In this document: positions 57,075 to 64,000 of the stretch, in pieces | Layout of the letters: each line of letters opens with the position of its first letter | How positions within the stretch are numbered: position 1 is the first letter of the stretch | From: Caballeronia sp. M1242 | GTDB taxonomy: Bacteria; Pseudomonadota; Gammaproteobacteria; Burkholderiales; Burkholderiaceae | DNA length: 64,000 nucleotides | Reading direction: 5' to 3' | Assembly: GCF_017220215.1 (NCBI RefSeq) | Contig: NZ_CP071129.1 | Span: forward strand, 496,001-560,000 | The notes under the pieces: generated by a model | Told to the model about the DNA's origin: nothing | Seen by the model: only the letters and a program-made list of their open reading frames with translations | Databases searched by the model: none | Program-made: the position numbers and the translations under genes

Positions 57075-58106
57075 TCAGGAAGGCGACGCGTCGACGACAT
57101 TGCGCGGCGCGCCTTCGGCCCACGCTTTTACGTTGCCGAGCGTCGTCGTCGCGATTTCGATGAGCGCCTCGCGCGTGAAAAACGCCTGATGCGCGGTGAT
57201 GATGACGTTCGGAAACGTGAGTAGCCGCGCGAGCACATCGTCCTGCAACAGGCGGTCCGAGTGGTCCTCGAAGAAGAGGCCGCCTTCTTCCTCGTACACG
57301 TCGAGGCCCAGATGCCCGAGCTGGCCGCTCTTGAGCGCGCCGACGAGCGCATTGCTTTCCACGAGCCCGCCGCGCCCGGTGTTGATGAGCATGGCGCCGC
57401 GTTTCATGCTGGCGAGCGCGCGTTCGTCGATCAGATGATACGTGGAAGGCAGAAGCGGGCAGTGCAGCGACACGATGTCCGAGTTCGCGAGCAGTTCGTC
57501 GAGCGGCACGTAGCGCGCGCCGCGCGCGAGCAGGTCTTGCGCGGGCGGGCCGGGATCGTACGCGAGCACTCGCATGCCGAAGCCCGCCATGATATTGCCG
57601 AACACGCGCCCGATGATGCCCGTGCCGATCACGCCGACAGTCTTGCCGTGCAGATCGAAGCCGAGCAGGCCGTTGAGCGAGAAGTCGCCTTCGCGCGTGC
57701 GGGCCACCGCGCGATGCAGCCGGCGATTGAGCGTGAGAATCATGCCCACGGCGTGTTCCGCCACCGCATGCGGCGAATACGCGGGCACGCGCGTGACCGT
57801 GATGCCGAGGCGCTTTGCGGCATTCAGATCGACGTGATTGAAGCCCGCCGAACGCAACGCGAGAAGGCGCGTGCCGCCCGCGTGCAGCTTTTCGAGCACG
57901 GCTTCGTCCACGCTGTCGTTCACGAACGGGCACACGGCCGTGTAGCCCTGCGCGAGGACGGCCGTCTGCGCGTCGAGATGCGCTTCCTGAAAGTCGAGTT
58001 CGATGCCGAAGGCTTCGTTCGCCTGGCGGAACGTGTCCGCGTCGTACGGGCGCGCGCTGAAGAGAATGAGGCGTTGGGAGTCTGAGCGATGGTCTGCGTG
58101 TGTCAT
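57075..58106 (-). CDS. ldhA: D-lactate dehydrogenase (2-hydroxyacid dehydrogenase family)
   Basis: The 343-residue product is an NAD-dependent D-isomer 2-hydroxyacid dehydrogenase that reduces pyruvate to D-lactate under oxygen limitation or works in reverse. The coenzyme motif GTGIIG is at residues 161-166, catalytic Arg245 is in NTGRGGLVE and His306 in ITAHQAFFT; the segment LALRSAGFNHVDL is characteristic of fermentative D-lactate dehydrogenases such as LdhA. It has an extra N-terminal 12 residues compared with the E. coli enzyme. It is transcribed alone after a LysR-type gene on the same strand, 69 bases downstream of it. Confidence 0.9.
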   Translation of the reverse strand: MTHADHRSDSQRLILFSARPYDADTFRQANEAFGIELDFQEAHLDAQTAVLAQGYTAVCPFVNDSVDEAVLEKLHAGGTRLLALRSAGFNHVDLNAAKRLGITVTRVPAYSPHAVAEHAVGMILTLNRRLHRAVARTREGDFSLNGLLGFDLHGKTVGVIGTGIIGRVFGNIMAGFGMRVLAYDPGPPAQDLLARGARYVPLDELLANSDIVSLHCPLLPSTYHLIDERALASMKRGAMLINTGRGGLVESNALVGALKSGQLGHLGLDVYEEEGGLFFEDHSDRLLQDDVLARLLTFPNVIITAHQAFFTREALIEIATTTLGNVKAWAEGAPRNVVDASPS

Positions 58107-58175
58107 GGCGGGCCGGCAGCGTTCAGGTTGAGGGAACGCGCGCCGGCCCGGAATGCCCGGAGCCGGCGGTGCGCG

Positions 58176-59183
58176 TCAGTGCGTCGTGGGGCTGCCCGAG
58201 GTCACGCTAACGTTTGCGCCGGAGGTCTGAAAAGCAGCCGGCGTCTTGCGATAGATATCGTCGGGCCTGGTGTTCGCGGCGTTCACTTCCTTCGTCAGTC
58301 TCTCCAGCGCGTAGTCGATGAAAAAGCGCGTCTTCGCGGGCAGATACTGCCGCCCGGGATAGACGATCGACAACTTCATCTCCGGGTCGTCGACCGAATA
58401 GTCGGGCAAAAGCCGCACGAGCGTGCCGTCGTTGATGTCCTGCGAGACGATACCTTCCGGCAAAATCGAGAAGCCCATGCCGCGCAGCGTCGCGAGACGC
58501 ACCATGAGCGCGCTGTTGACGGAGTAGACCGCCGAGAGCGTCACCTGTTCCGACGTGCCGAGGCGATGCCTGAAATGCCACGACGAGCTGCGAATGTCGT
58601 TGGGCAGCGCGACCGACGGCATGCCTTGCAGGTCCGACGGGCTCGCGGGCATGCCGTGCTCGGCCAGGAACGCGGGCGTGGCGACCGGAATCAGCGCGCT
58701 CACGCCGATGGGCCGTTCGACGAGCGCCGTGCTCGACACCATGAACGCCGCGACGATACCCACGTCGTATCCGTCCTCGACAAGATCGACGTGACGTTCG
58801 GCGAGCGTGAGGCGCACATTTACCTTCGGATAAAGCTGGCGGAAGCCGTCGATGAGCGGCGTCAAAGTAAGAAGCGAAAGCGCGCTGGATGCGACAACAC
58901 GCAGTGTTCCGCTCGGTTCGCCTTCGGTATGCGTAACGGCGGATTCCAAATGATCCAATTCTTCGAGTAATGCGCGGCATCCCTCGAGATAACGGGTACC
59001 GGCTTCAGTCAATGATAAGTTCCGAGTCGTGCGGTTAATGAGGCGTGTCCTGAGATGTGCTTCGAGCATCGCAATTGCGCGAGTAACGAGCGCATTCGAA
59101 ACGTCGAGTTGCTGCGCGGCACGTCTGAAGCTTTCGGTGTCGGCGACCCGTACAAAGACGCGTATAGCATGAATCTGGTTCAT
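58176..59183 (-). CDS. LysR-family transcriptional regulator
   Basis: The 335-residue product has the N-terminal winged helix-turn-helix of LysR regulators (about residues 1-60, IHAIRVFVRVADTESFRRAA, NRTTRNLSLTEAG) and the C-terminal effector domain. The C-terminus carries a 30-residue Thr/Ser-rich extension. The ATG at 59183 is preferred over the one at 59210 because the family begins with MNQIHAIRVF and a GAGAGGG ribosome binding site precedes it. It diverges from the exchanger pair across the AT-rich region and is followed on the same strand by ldhA; it may control either. Confidence 0.92.
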   Translation of the reverse strand: MNQIHAIRVFVRVADTESFRRAAQQLDVSNALVTRAIAMLEAHLRTRLINRTTRNLSLTEAGTRYLEGCRALLEELDHLESAVTHTEGEPSGTLRVVASSALSLLTLTPLIDGFRQLYPKVNVRLTLAERHVDLVEDGYDVGIVAAFMVSSTALVERPIGVSALIPVATPAFLAEHGMPASPSDLQGMPSVALPNDIRSSSWHFRHRLGTSEQVTLSAVYSVNSALMVRLATLRGMGFSILPEGIVSQDINDGTLVRLLPDYSVDDPEMKLSIVYPGRQYLPAKTRFFIDYALERLTKEVNAANTRPDDIYRKTPAAFQTSGANVSVTSGSPTTH

Positions 59184-59551
59184 CTGAATGCCCTCTCTCT
59201 GTTGTGCCACGGTGATGTGAGCTGGCCTAAACCCCGCGTGGCGTGCTCACCTTTTGAGGTACCACTACTGCATAATATTGACAGAATGAAGAAACTGCAA
59301 TATCAGAATAAATAATTGGTCGTGCCGAGGAAATAGTTTCCGAATGACAAGTTGCGTGCTTCCGAAAGGCATTTGAAGAGAACGGTATGCTAGAAATTTG
59401 AAGAATAATGGAACGAAACAACGGTATGTCTTGCGAAACGGCTGTCAGTTAGCGCTTGTTTCATGCGGGAAAACGATATAAGAGTTGATTCTATACGGAC
59501 GTACTTAATTGCATCGCTGTGCCGTCGAGCAAACGCCTTATCAAGTCGCGA

Positions 59552-59570
59552 TATTTCGCTTCGCGAAATA
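59552..59570 (+). promoter_or_regulatory. Perfect 19-bp palindrome with 8-bp arms
   Basis: TATTTCGCTTCGCGAAATA has 8-bp arms (TATTTCGC / GCGAAATA) around three bases. It ends at the AGGAG ribosome binding site of a 14-residue ORF (59570-59574). As DNA it could be an operator, for example for the neighbouring LysR regulator or another repressor; as RNA it would form a stable hairpin abutting the ribosome binding site. Confidence 0.6.
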
Positions 59571-59584
59571 GGAGATTTTAAAAA

Positions 59585-59629
59585 ATGAGTGTATTCCGGT
59601 TTAGGCGCCGTCATTTCAGAAGTCATTAA
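59585..59629 (+). CDS. Possible 14-residue leader peptide upstream of the exchanger pair
   Basis: AGGAG at 59570-59574 is followed ten bases later by ATG and a frame reading MSVFRFRRRHFRSH before TAA. The peptide is very rich in Arg, with His and Phe. It lies 63 bases before the ATG of the first exchanger. A leader peptide controlling downstream expression is possible but rests only on the ribosome binding site and position; such short frames also occur by chance. Confidence 0.3.
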   Translation: MSVFRFRRRHFRSH

Positions 59630-59692
59630 CATTTCAGGAATAAGGCGCAGGCCGCGAACGTGTTCGAAAAACCCGAAAGGATAGCCCGACTT

Positions 59693-61375
59693 ATGTTATG
59701 GAATCTGCTTGGGACACAACCCGAGATTGCACTCTTCGCCAGCCTGGCTATTGGGTTCTTTATCGGTTCGTTCAAGTTTGGTCCAATTCAGCTTGGCGGC
59801 GTCTGCGGCACGCTGATCGTCGCGCTCATTCTCGGACAGAGCGGCGCGCGTATATCGCCGGACCTTAAGAACATTGCGTTTGCGTTGTTCATATTCGCGC
59901 TCGGTTTTACGGGCGGTCCGCAATTTTTCGCGAACATCGGGCGCGGCTGGCGGTACGGCGCGCTCTCGCTTGTCGAGGTCATTGTCGTAGTCGCGCTCGT
60001 GCTCGGCATCGCGGCGATGCTCAAGCTCGACCCGGGCACGGCGGCCGGCCTGCTCGCGGGCGGCGCGACGGAGTCGGCGGTGATCGGCACGGCGTCCGAA
60101 GCGGTCGCGCGGCTCGGCTTGCCCGCCGCCGAGACTGCGCGCCTGCAGGCGAATATCGTCACCGCGTACAGCGTCAGCTATCTCTTCGGGCTCGTGACGA
60201 TCGTGCTTTTCGCGAGCCAGTTCGCGCCGCTCATCCTGCGCGTGAATCTGCGCGACGAAGCCGAGCGCGTCTGGCGCAAGCTCGGCGGCGACGGCGCGCT
60301 CGCGGAAGGGCAGACGCCCGCCATCATGCCGCTTGCCGCGCGCGAACTGAAAGTGATGGCCGCGGCCGGCAGCAGCATCGGTGAGCTGGAAAAGCGCTTC
60401 GGCCACAACATCAGCGTGCAGCGCGTGGTGCGCGACCGCTCCGTCATCAAAGGGCAGCCTTCGGTGACGCTGAAGGCGGGCGATCGCATCGTGATCGCGG
60501 GGCGGCGCGAGGCGCTCGTCGAAGCCATGCCGTGGATTGGCGAGGAAGTGTTCAACGGCGGCGGCTCCGATTACTTCGTCGAGAAAGTCGACGTGATGCT
60601 CACGAACCGCGCGCTGCACGGACTCACGCTCGCGCAGGCGCGCGCCCGCGCGAATCCGGCGGATGGACGCGGCGTGTTCGTCGCGGCCGTCACGCGTCTC
60701 GACAGCACGGTGCCCGCGCTGCCCGGCACGCAGGTGCAGCGCGGCGACGTGCTCACGCTCGTCGGCAGCAAGGAGGACGTGACGCGCGGCGCGACGAAGC
60801 TCGGCTACATCATCCGCGCGACGCAGAAGACGGACTTCGTGTTCCTCGGGCTCGGCGTGCTGGTCGGCATCGGCATCGGGCGGCTGTCGGCGCACATCGG
60901 CGGCATCGACCTGTCGCTCGGCACGGGCGGCGGCTGTCTGCTCGCGGGGCTCGTGTTCGGGTGGATTCGCTCGCGCTATCCGGTGATCGGCTCGCTGCCG
61001 TCGGCGGCGGCGCAAATCCTGAAGGACTTCGGGCTATGCACGTTCATCGCGGCGGTCGGGCTGTCGGCGGGCGCGGATGCGCTGCGGCTGATTCGCGAAT
61101 TCGGCATCGCGCTGCCGCTGGCGGGCATCGTCATCACGCTCGTGCCGGCGCTCGCGTCGCTCGTCGTCGGGCGCGTGCTGCTCAAGCTCGACGTGCCGAT
61201 GCTGCTCGGCGCGATCGCGGGCCAGCAGTGCAGCACGCCGGCGATCAGCGCGCTCGTCGGCGTGACGGGCAACGCGACGCCCGTCATCGGCTACACCATC
61301 ACCTACGCCATTTCGAACGTGCTGCTGCCGCTGCTCGGGCCGCTCGTCGTCGGACTGGTGAGCAAGCTCGGCTAG
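59693..61375 (+). CDS. AspT/YidE-type transporter (aspartate:alanine exchanger family), first of a pair
   Basis: The 560-residue product is a membrane exchanger with about five N-terminal helices, two cytoplasmic TrkA-C (RCK-C) domains (about residues 195-365) and about five C-terminal helices. Family landmarks are the glycine-rich GLLAGGATESAVIGTASEAV in the first half and GGCLLAGLVFGW and QQCSTPAISALVG in the second. Members exchange amino acids or dicarboxylates, as AspT does aspartate for alanine. A GTG at 59660 opens the frame earlier, but the ATG at 59693 aligns the N-terminus with the downstream paralogue (LLGTQPEIALFASLAIGFF versus IFAKSPETALFLSLAAGYL) and has AAAGGA upstream. Confidence 0.9.
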   Translation: MLWNLLGTQPEIALFASLAIGFFIGSFKFGPIQLGGVCGTLIVALILGQSGARISPDLKNIAFALFIFALGFTGGPQFFANIGRGWRYGALSLVEVIVVVALVLGIAAMLKLDPGTAAGLLAGGATESAVIGTASEAVARLGLPAAETARLQANIVTAYSVSYLFGLVTIVLFASQFAPLILRVNLRDEAERVWRKLGGDGALAEGQTPAIMPLAARELKVMAAAGSSIGELEKRFGHNISVQRVVRDRSVIKGQPSVTLKAGDRIVIAGRREALVEAMPWIGEEVFNGGGSDYFVEKVDVMLTNRALHGLTLAQARARANPADGRGVFVAAVTRLDSTVPALPGTQVQRGDVLTLVGSKEDVTRGATKLGYIIRATQKTDFVFLGLGVLVGIGIGRLSAHIGGIDLSLGTGGGCLLAGLVFGWIRSRYPVIGSLPSAAAQILKDFGLCTFIAAVGLSAGADALRLIREFGIALPLAGIVITLVPALASLVVGRVLLKLDVPMLLGAIAGQQCSTPAISALVGVTGNATPVIGYTITYAISNVLLPLLGPLVVGLVSKLG

Positions 61376-61397
61376 AACGATGAACATCGGGGGTTCA

Positions 61398-63086
61398 ATG
61401 GACTGGCTTCACGCGATTTTCGCGAAGTCGCCCGAAACGGCGCTGTTTCTGTCGCTCGCGGCGGGCTATCTGATCGGCCAGATCAACTTCGGCAAGTTCC
61501 AGTTGGGCGGCGTCGGCGGCTCGCTCATCGCGGCGGTCGTCGTGAGTCAGGTCGGCGTGCAGATCGACAACGGCGTGAAGTCCGTGATGTTCGCCGTATT
61601 CATCTACGCGGTCGGCTACGACTCGGGGCCGCAGTTCTTCAACTCACTGAACCGGCGGACCTTGCGCGAAATCGCGATGGCCGTTTTTCTCGCGGTGACG
61701 GCGCTCGTCACGGTGATCGTCTGCGCGAAGGTGTTCGGCCTGAACAAAGGGCTCGCGGCGGGACTCGCGGGCGGCGCGCTCACGCAATCCGCGATCATCG
61801 GCACCGCGGGCGACGCCATCGCGCGGCTCGGCTTGCCCGCGGCCGAAACGAAGGCGCTGCAGGGCGACGTCGCGATTGCCTACGCGGTGACCTACGTGTT
61901 CGGCTCGCTCGGCGCGATCATCGTGTGCGTGAACATCCTGCCGAAGTTCATGGGGCAGAGCCTGAAGGACGCGTCGATCGAGGCGGAGAAGTCGCTTGCG
62001 GGCGATGCCGGTCCCGCGCCGGGGCAAGTCTCCGCGTTGCCGCCGCTCGTCGGGCGCGCGTATCGCGTGACGGCGGCCGGCGCGGCGGGGCGCACCGTCG
62101 CGCAGATCGAGATGACGCATCAGGACTTGATCACCGTCGAGCGCGTGCGGCGCGCGGGCCACGCGCTGGAACCGCGCCCGGACGTGATGCTCGAAGCGGG
62201 CGATATCGTGCTCGTCGTCGGGCGACGCGAGGCGATGGCCGGCGCGGCGTCGCACATCGGCGAGGAAGTCGCGGACAGCGACGGCATCAGCATCGTGATG
62301 CAAACACGCCAGGGCGTCTTCGCGCGACGCGGCATGAATCACACGACGATCGCCGACGTGCGCGCGACGGTCGACCGCGACATGCGCCACGGCGTCTATT
62401 TGCAGGCGATTTCGCGCGCCGGCATGCCGCTGCCCGTGCTGCCGGAAACGCGGCTCGAACATGGCGACGTGCTCACGTTCTACGGCTCGCCGCAGGACAC
62501 GAAGCGCGCCGTCGACGCAGCCGGCTACGAACTGCCGTACAGCAACAAGACCGATTTCATCTATATGGGCGTGGGCATCGTGATCGGGCTGTTGCTCGGG
62601 CTCGTCGTCGTGCGCGTGGGCGGCATTCCGATCACGCTCGGCTCGGGCGGCGGCTGCCTGCTCGCGGGCCTCGTCTTCGGCTGGATGCGCGGCAAGCATC
62701 CGATGTACGGCGTCATGCCGCCTGCCGCGTCGCAGTTGCTGAAGGATTTCGGACTCGCGGCGTTTGTCGCGGTGGTCGGGCTGAACTCCGGCTTGCAGGC
62801 CGTCGTCACCGTGAAGCAGAGCGGCCTCACGATCTTCCTGCTCGGCGTGTTCGTCACGCTGTTCCCGCTGCTCTTGACGATGCTCTTCGGCCGCTACGTG
62901 CTGCGCTACGACAACGCGGCGGTGTTTGCGGGCGCGCTTTCCGGTTCGCGCAGCGCGAACCCGGCGTTCGGCGGCGTGCTCGACAAGGCGGAAAGCCCGG
63001 TCCCGACGGCCGCCTTCGCGGTGACGTATGCGCTCGCGAACGTGCTGTTGACGCTGCTCGGGCCGCTCGTGGTTGGGCCGGTGTAA
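61398..63086 (+). CDS. AspT/YidE-type transporter, second of a pair
   Basis: The 562-residue product is a paralogue of the upstream gene with the same layout: N-terminal helices, two TrkA-C domains (about 200-370) and C-terminal helices. Landmarks are GLAGGALTQSAIIGTAGDAI and, in the second half, GGCLLAGLVFGWM and SRSANPAFGG. The latter differs from QQCSTPAISA in the paralogue, so substrate may differ. An in-frame ATG at 61380 would add six residues; neither start has a strong ribosome binding site, and I chose 61398 by similarity to the paralogue. Spacing is 22 bases, so the two are cotranscribed and may assemble together. Confidence 0.9.
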   Translation: MDWLHAIFAKSPETALFLSLAAGYLIGQINFGKFQLGGVGGSLIAAVVVSQVGVQIDNGVKSVMFAVFIYAVGYDSGPQFFNSLNRRTLREIAMAVFLAVTALVTVIVCAKVFGLNKGLAAGLAGGALTQSAIIGTAGDAIARLGLPAAETKALQGDVAIAYAVTYVFGSLGAIIVCVNILPKFMGQSLKDASIEAEKSLAGDAGPAPGQVSALPPLVGRAYRVTAAGAAGRTVAQIEMTHQDLITVERVRRAGHALEPRPDVMLEAGDIVLVVGRREAMAGAASHIGEEVADSDGISIVMQTRQGVFARRGMNHTTIADVRATVDRDMRHGVYLQAISRAGMPLPVLPETRLEHGDVLTFYGSPQDTKRAVDAAGYELPYSNKTDFIYMGVGIVIGLLLGLVVVRVGGIPITLGSGGGCLLAGLVFGWMRGKHPMYGVMPPAASQLLKDFGLAAFVAVVGLNSGLQAVVTVKQSGLTIFLLGVFVTLFPLLLTMLFGRYVLRYDNAAVFAGALSGSRSANPAFGGVLDKAESPVPTAAFAVTYALANVLLTLLGPLVVGPV

Positions 63087-63153
63087 GGGGCTGGTGTAGC
63101 GGCTCGGGCGTGCTCCTTGCGCCGTAATCGGCGGGCGAACAAGGAGGCATTTC

Positions 63154-63999
63154 ATGGCGAATACCTTACCCGTCGTGACGCTGCCCGACGGCGAAGCGAT
63201 CCCGAAACTCGGTCAGGGCACATGGGAAATGGGCGAGCGTCCGAACGCGCGCAAGGCGGAAATCGCGGCGCTGCGTGAAGGCGTCGAACTGGGGATGACG
63301 CTCATCGACACCGCCGAAATGTACGGCGACGGCGAAAGCGAGAAGCTCATCGCCGAGGCGCTGTCGGACGTGCGCGACGACGTGTTTATCGTGAGCAAGG
63401 TGTATCCGCACAACGGCAGCGAGCGCGGCGTGCAGGCGGCGTGTGAGCGGAGTCTGAAGCGGCTGAAGACCGATCGCATCGATCTGTACTTGCTGCACTG
63501 GCGCGGCGGCGAAGACTTGTAGGGCGTGGTCGCGGGCTTCGAGAAGCTCCGTCGCGACGGCAAGATTCGGCATTGGGGCGTGAGCAATTTCGACACCGAC
63601 GACATGGAGGAGCTTTTCTCGCTCGATGGCGGCGATGCCTGCGCGACGAATCAGATCCTCTACAACGTCGCGCGACGTGGGCCGGAGTTCGACTTGCTGC
63701 CGTGGCTGCGTCAACGCCGGCTGCCCGCGATGGCGTACAGCCCCGTCGATCATGCGCGGCTGCCGCGCGGCGGCGTGCTCGCGAAGATCGCGGCGGCGCG
63801 CGGCGTGTCGGCGTTTCAGGTGGCGCTTGCGTGGGTGCTGCAACAGCCCGACGTCTTCGCGATTCCGAAGGCCGCGGATCTCGCGCATGTGCGGGAGAAT
63901 CGCGCGGCGGCGGAGTTGCGGTTGTCGGCGGAGGAACTGGCGGAGATCGATGGGGAGTTCGCGCCGCCCACGAGAAAGAGGGGATTGGAAATGCTTTAG
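63154..63999 (+). pseudogene. Aldo/keto reductase interrupted by an in-frame TAG
   Basis: The reading frame begins after an excellent AAGGAGG ribosome binding site and encodes an aldo/keto reductase of about 281 residues: GQGTWEMGE near residue 20, the catalytic Asp-Tyr region LIDTAEMYGDGESEKLI, IVSKVYPHN, and the HW motif LLHWRG. A TAG at 63520-63522 stops it at residue 122, yet the same frame continues as GVVAGFEKLRRDGKIRHWGVSNF and on to the typical NADPH-binding end IPKAADLAHVRENRAAAEL. A single base change from a GAG, CAG, AAG, TGG or similar codon explains it. Either it is a recent pseudogene or an error in the sequence. Confidence 0.9.
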
Positions 64000-64000
64000 T

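Larger units (their letters stand above)
59184..59692 (+). other. AT-rich regulatory region upstream of the exchanger genes
   Basis: The 509 bases between lysR and the first exchanger are conspicuously AT-rich relative to the genome, especially 59260-59650. They contain a perfect 19-bp palindrome (59552-59570) and a tiny ORF with a good ribosome binding site (59585-59629). Loose sigma-70-like hexamers occur around 59456-59482 (TTGTTT ... TATAAG, spacing short). A minus-strand frame at 59390-59632 has no support. Both divergent promoters probably lie here. Confidence 0.55.

Noticed and set aside
59390..59632. 80-residue minus-strand frame in the AT-rich region
   Set aside because: No ribosome binding site, low-complexity composition and overlap with the palindrome and tiny ORF; chance frame in AT-rich DNA.

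Overview
The window looks like a chromosomal segment of a high-GC betaproteobacterium of the Burkholderia / Paraburkholderia / Caballeronia group. This rests on the strong GC bias at third codon positions, the style of the protein families (RND efflux with a NodT-type outer-membrane lipoprotein, an Lhr/PdeM ligase-associated repair locus, tandem AspT-like exchangers) and dense packing with many 4-bp ATGA overlaps. No rRNA, tRNA, insertion sequence or CRISPR array was seen. Function calls come from reading motifs and protein sequence by eye; nothing was searched against a database.

Layout. 1-2.7 kb: 3' end of an RND multidrug pump plus its outer-membrane channel, closed by a clear terminator. 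3.2-9.3 kb: a complete type I restriction-modification cassette (hsdM-hsdS-hsdR) of visibly lower GC, probably acquired, whose specificity subunit carries a three-copy AELT spacer repeat. 9.7-17.5 kb: glutathione-independent formaldehyde dehydrogenase-like enzyme, a 1.1-kb gene-poor stretch, a UvrA2-like ATPase, a K+-channel-like protein with an atypical filter and a purine permease. 17.9-22.6 kb: FGGY kinase, AGE-family sugar isomerase and the glutathione-dependent formaldehyde pathway (frmA, fghA). 22.7-25.8 kb: zur-znuA-znuC-znuB zinc uptake operon with a candidate Zur box.

25.9-38.9 kb: a polyol utilisation locus. One arm (+ strand) is a sorbitol-type dehydrogenase, a four-gene ABC importer and a HAD phosphatase. 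The other arm (- strand) is D-arabinitol/mannitol-type dehydrogenase, xylulokinase and a SorC-family regulator. A 33-bp bipartite sequence (26 of 33 identical) lies about 50-55 bp upstream of the first gene of both arms and is the likely shared operator. A third FGGY kinase and a degenerate EAL protein follow.

39.9-43.9 kb: homogentisate catabolism (hmgA, fahA) plus an aromatic-acid MFS carrier. 44.2-48.9 kb: a secreted protein of unknown function, two MFS exporters and a small secreted protein. 49.0-56.3 kb: ligase-associated DNA repair genes (exonuclease, ATP-dependent ligase, Lhr-type helicase, PdeM). Between ligase and helicase lie 24 exact-register 18-bp repeats that on the minus strand encode a hydrophobic Ala/Phe/Leu hexapeptide array; this is the most unusual object in the window. 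Between helicase and PdeM lie two small unrecognised genes. 56.5-64 kb: a ParB-like-fold/plasmid fertility inhibition-like protein, D-lactate dehydrogenase, a LysR regulator, an AT-rich leader with a perfect palindrome and tiny ORF, two tandem AspT-like exchangers and an aldo/keto reductase interrupted by an in-frame amber codon.
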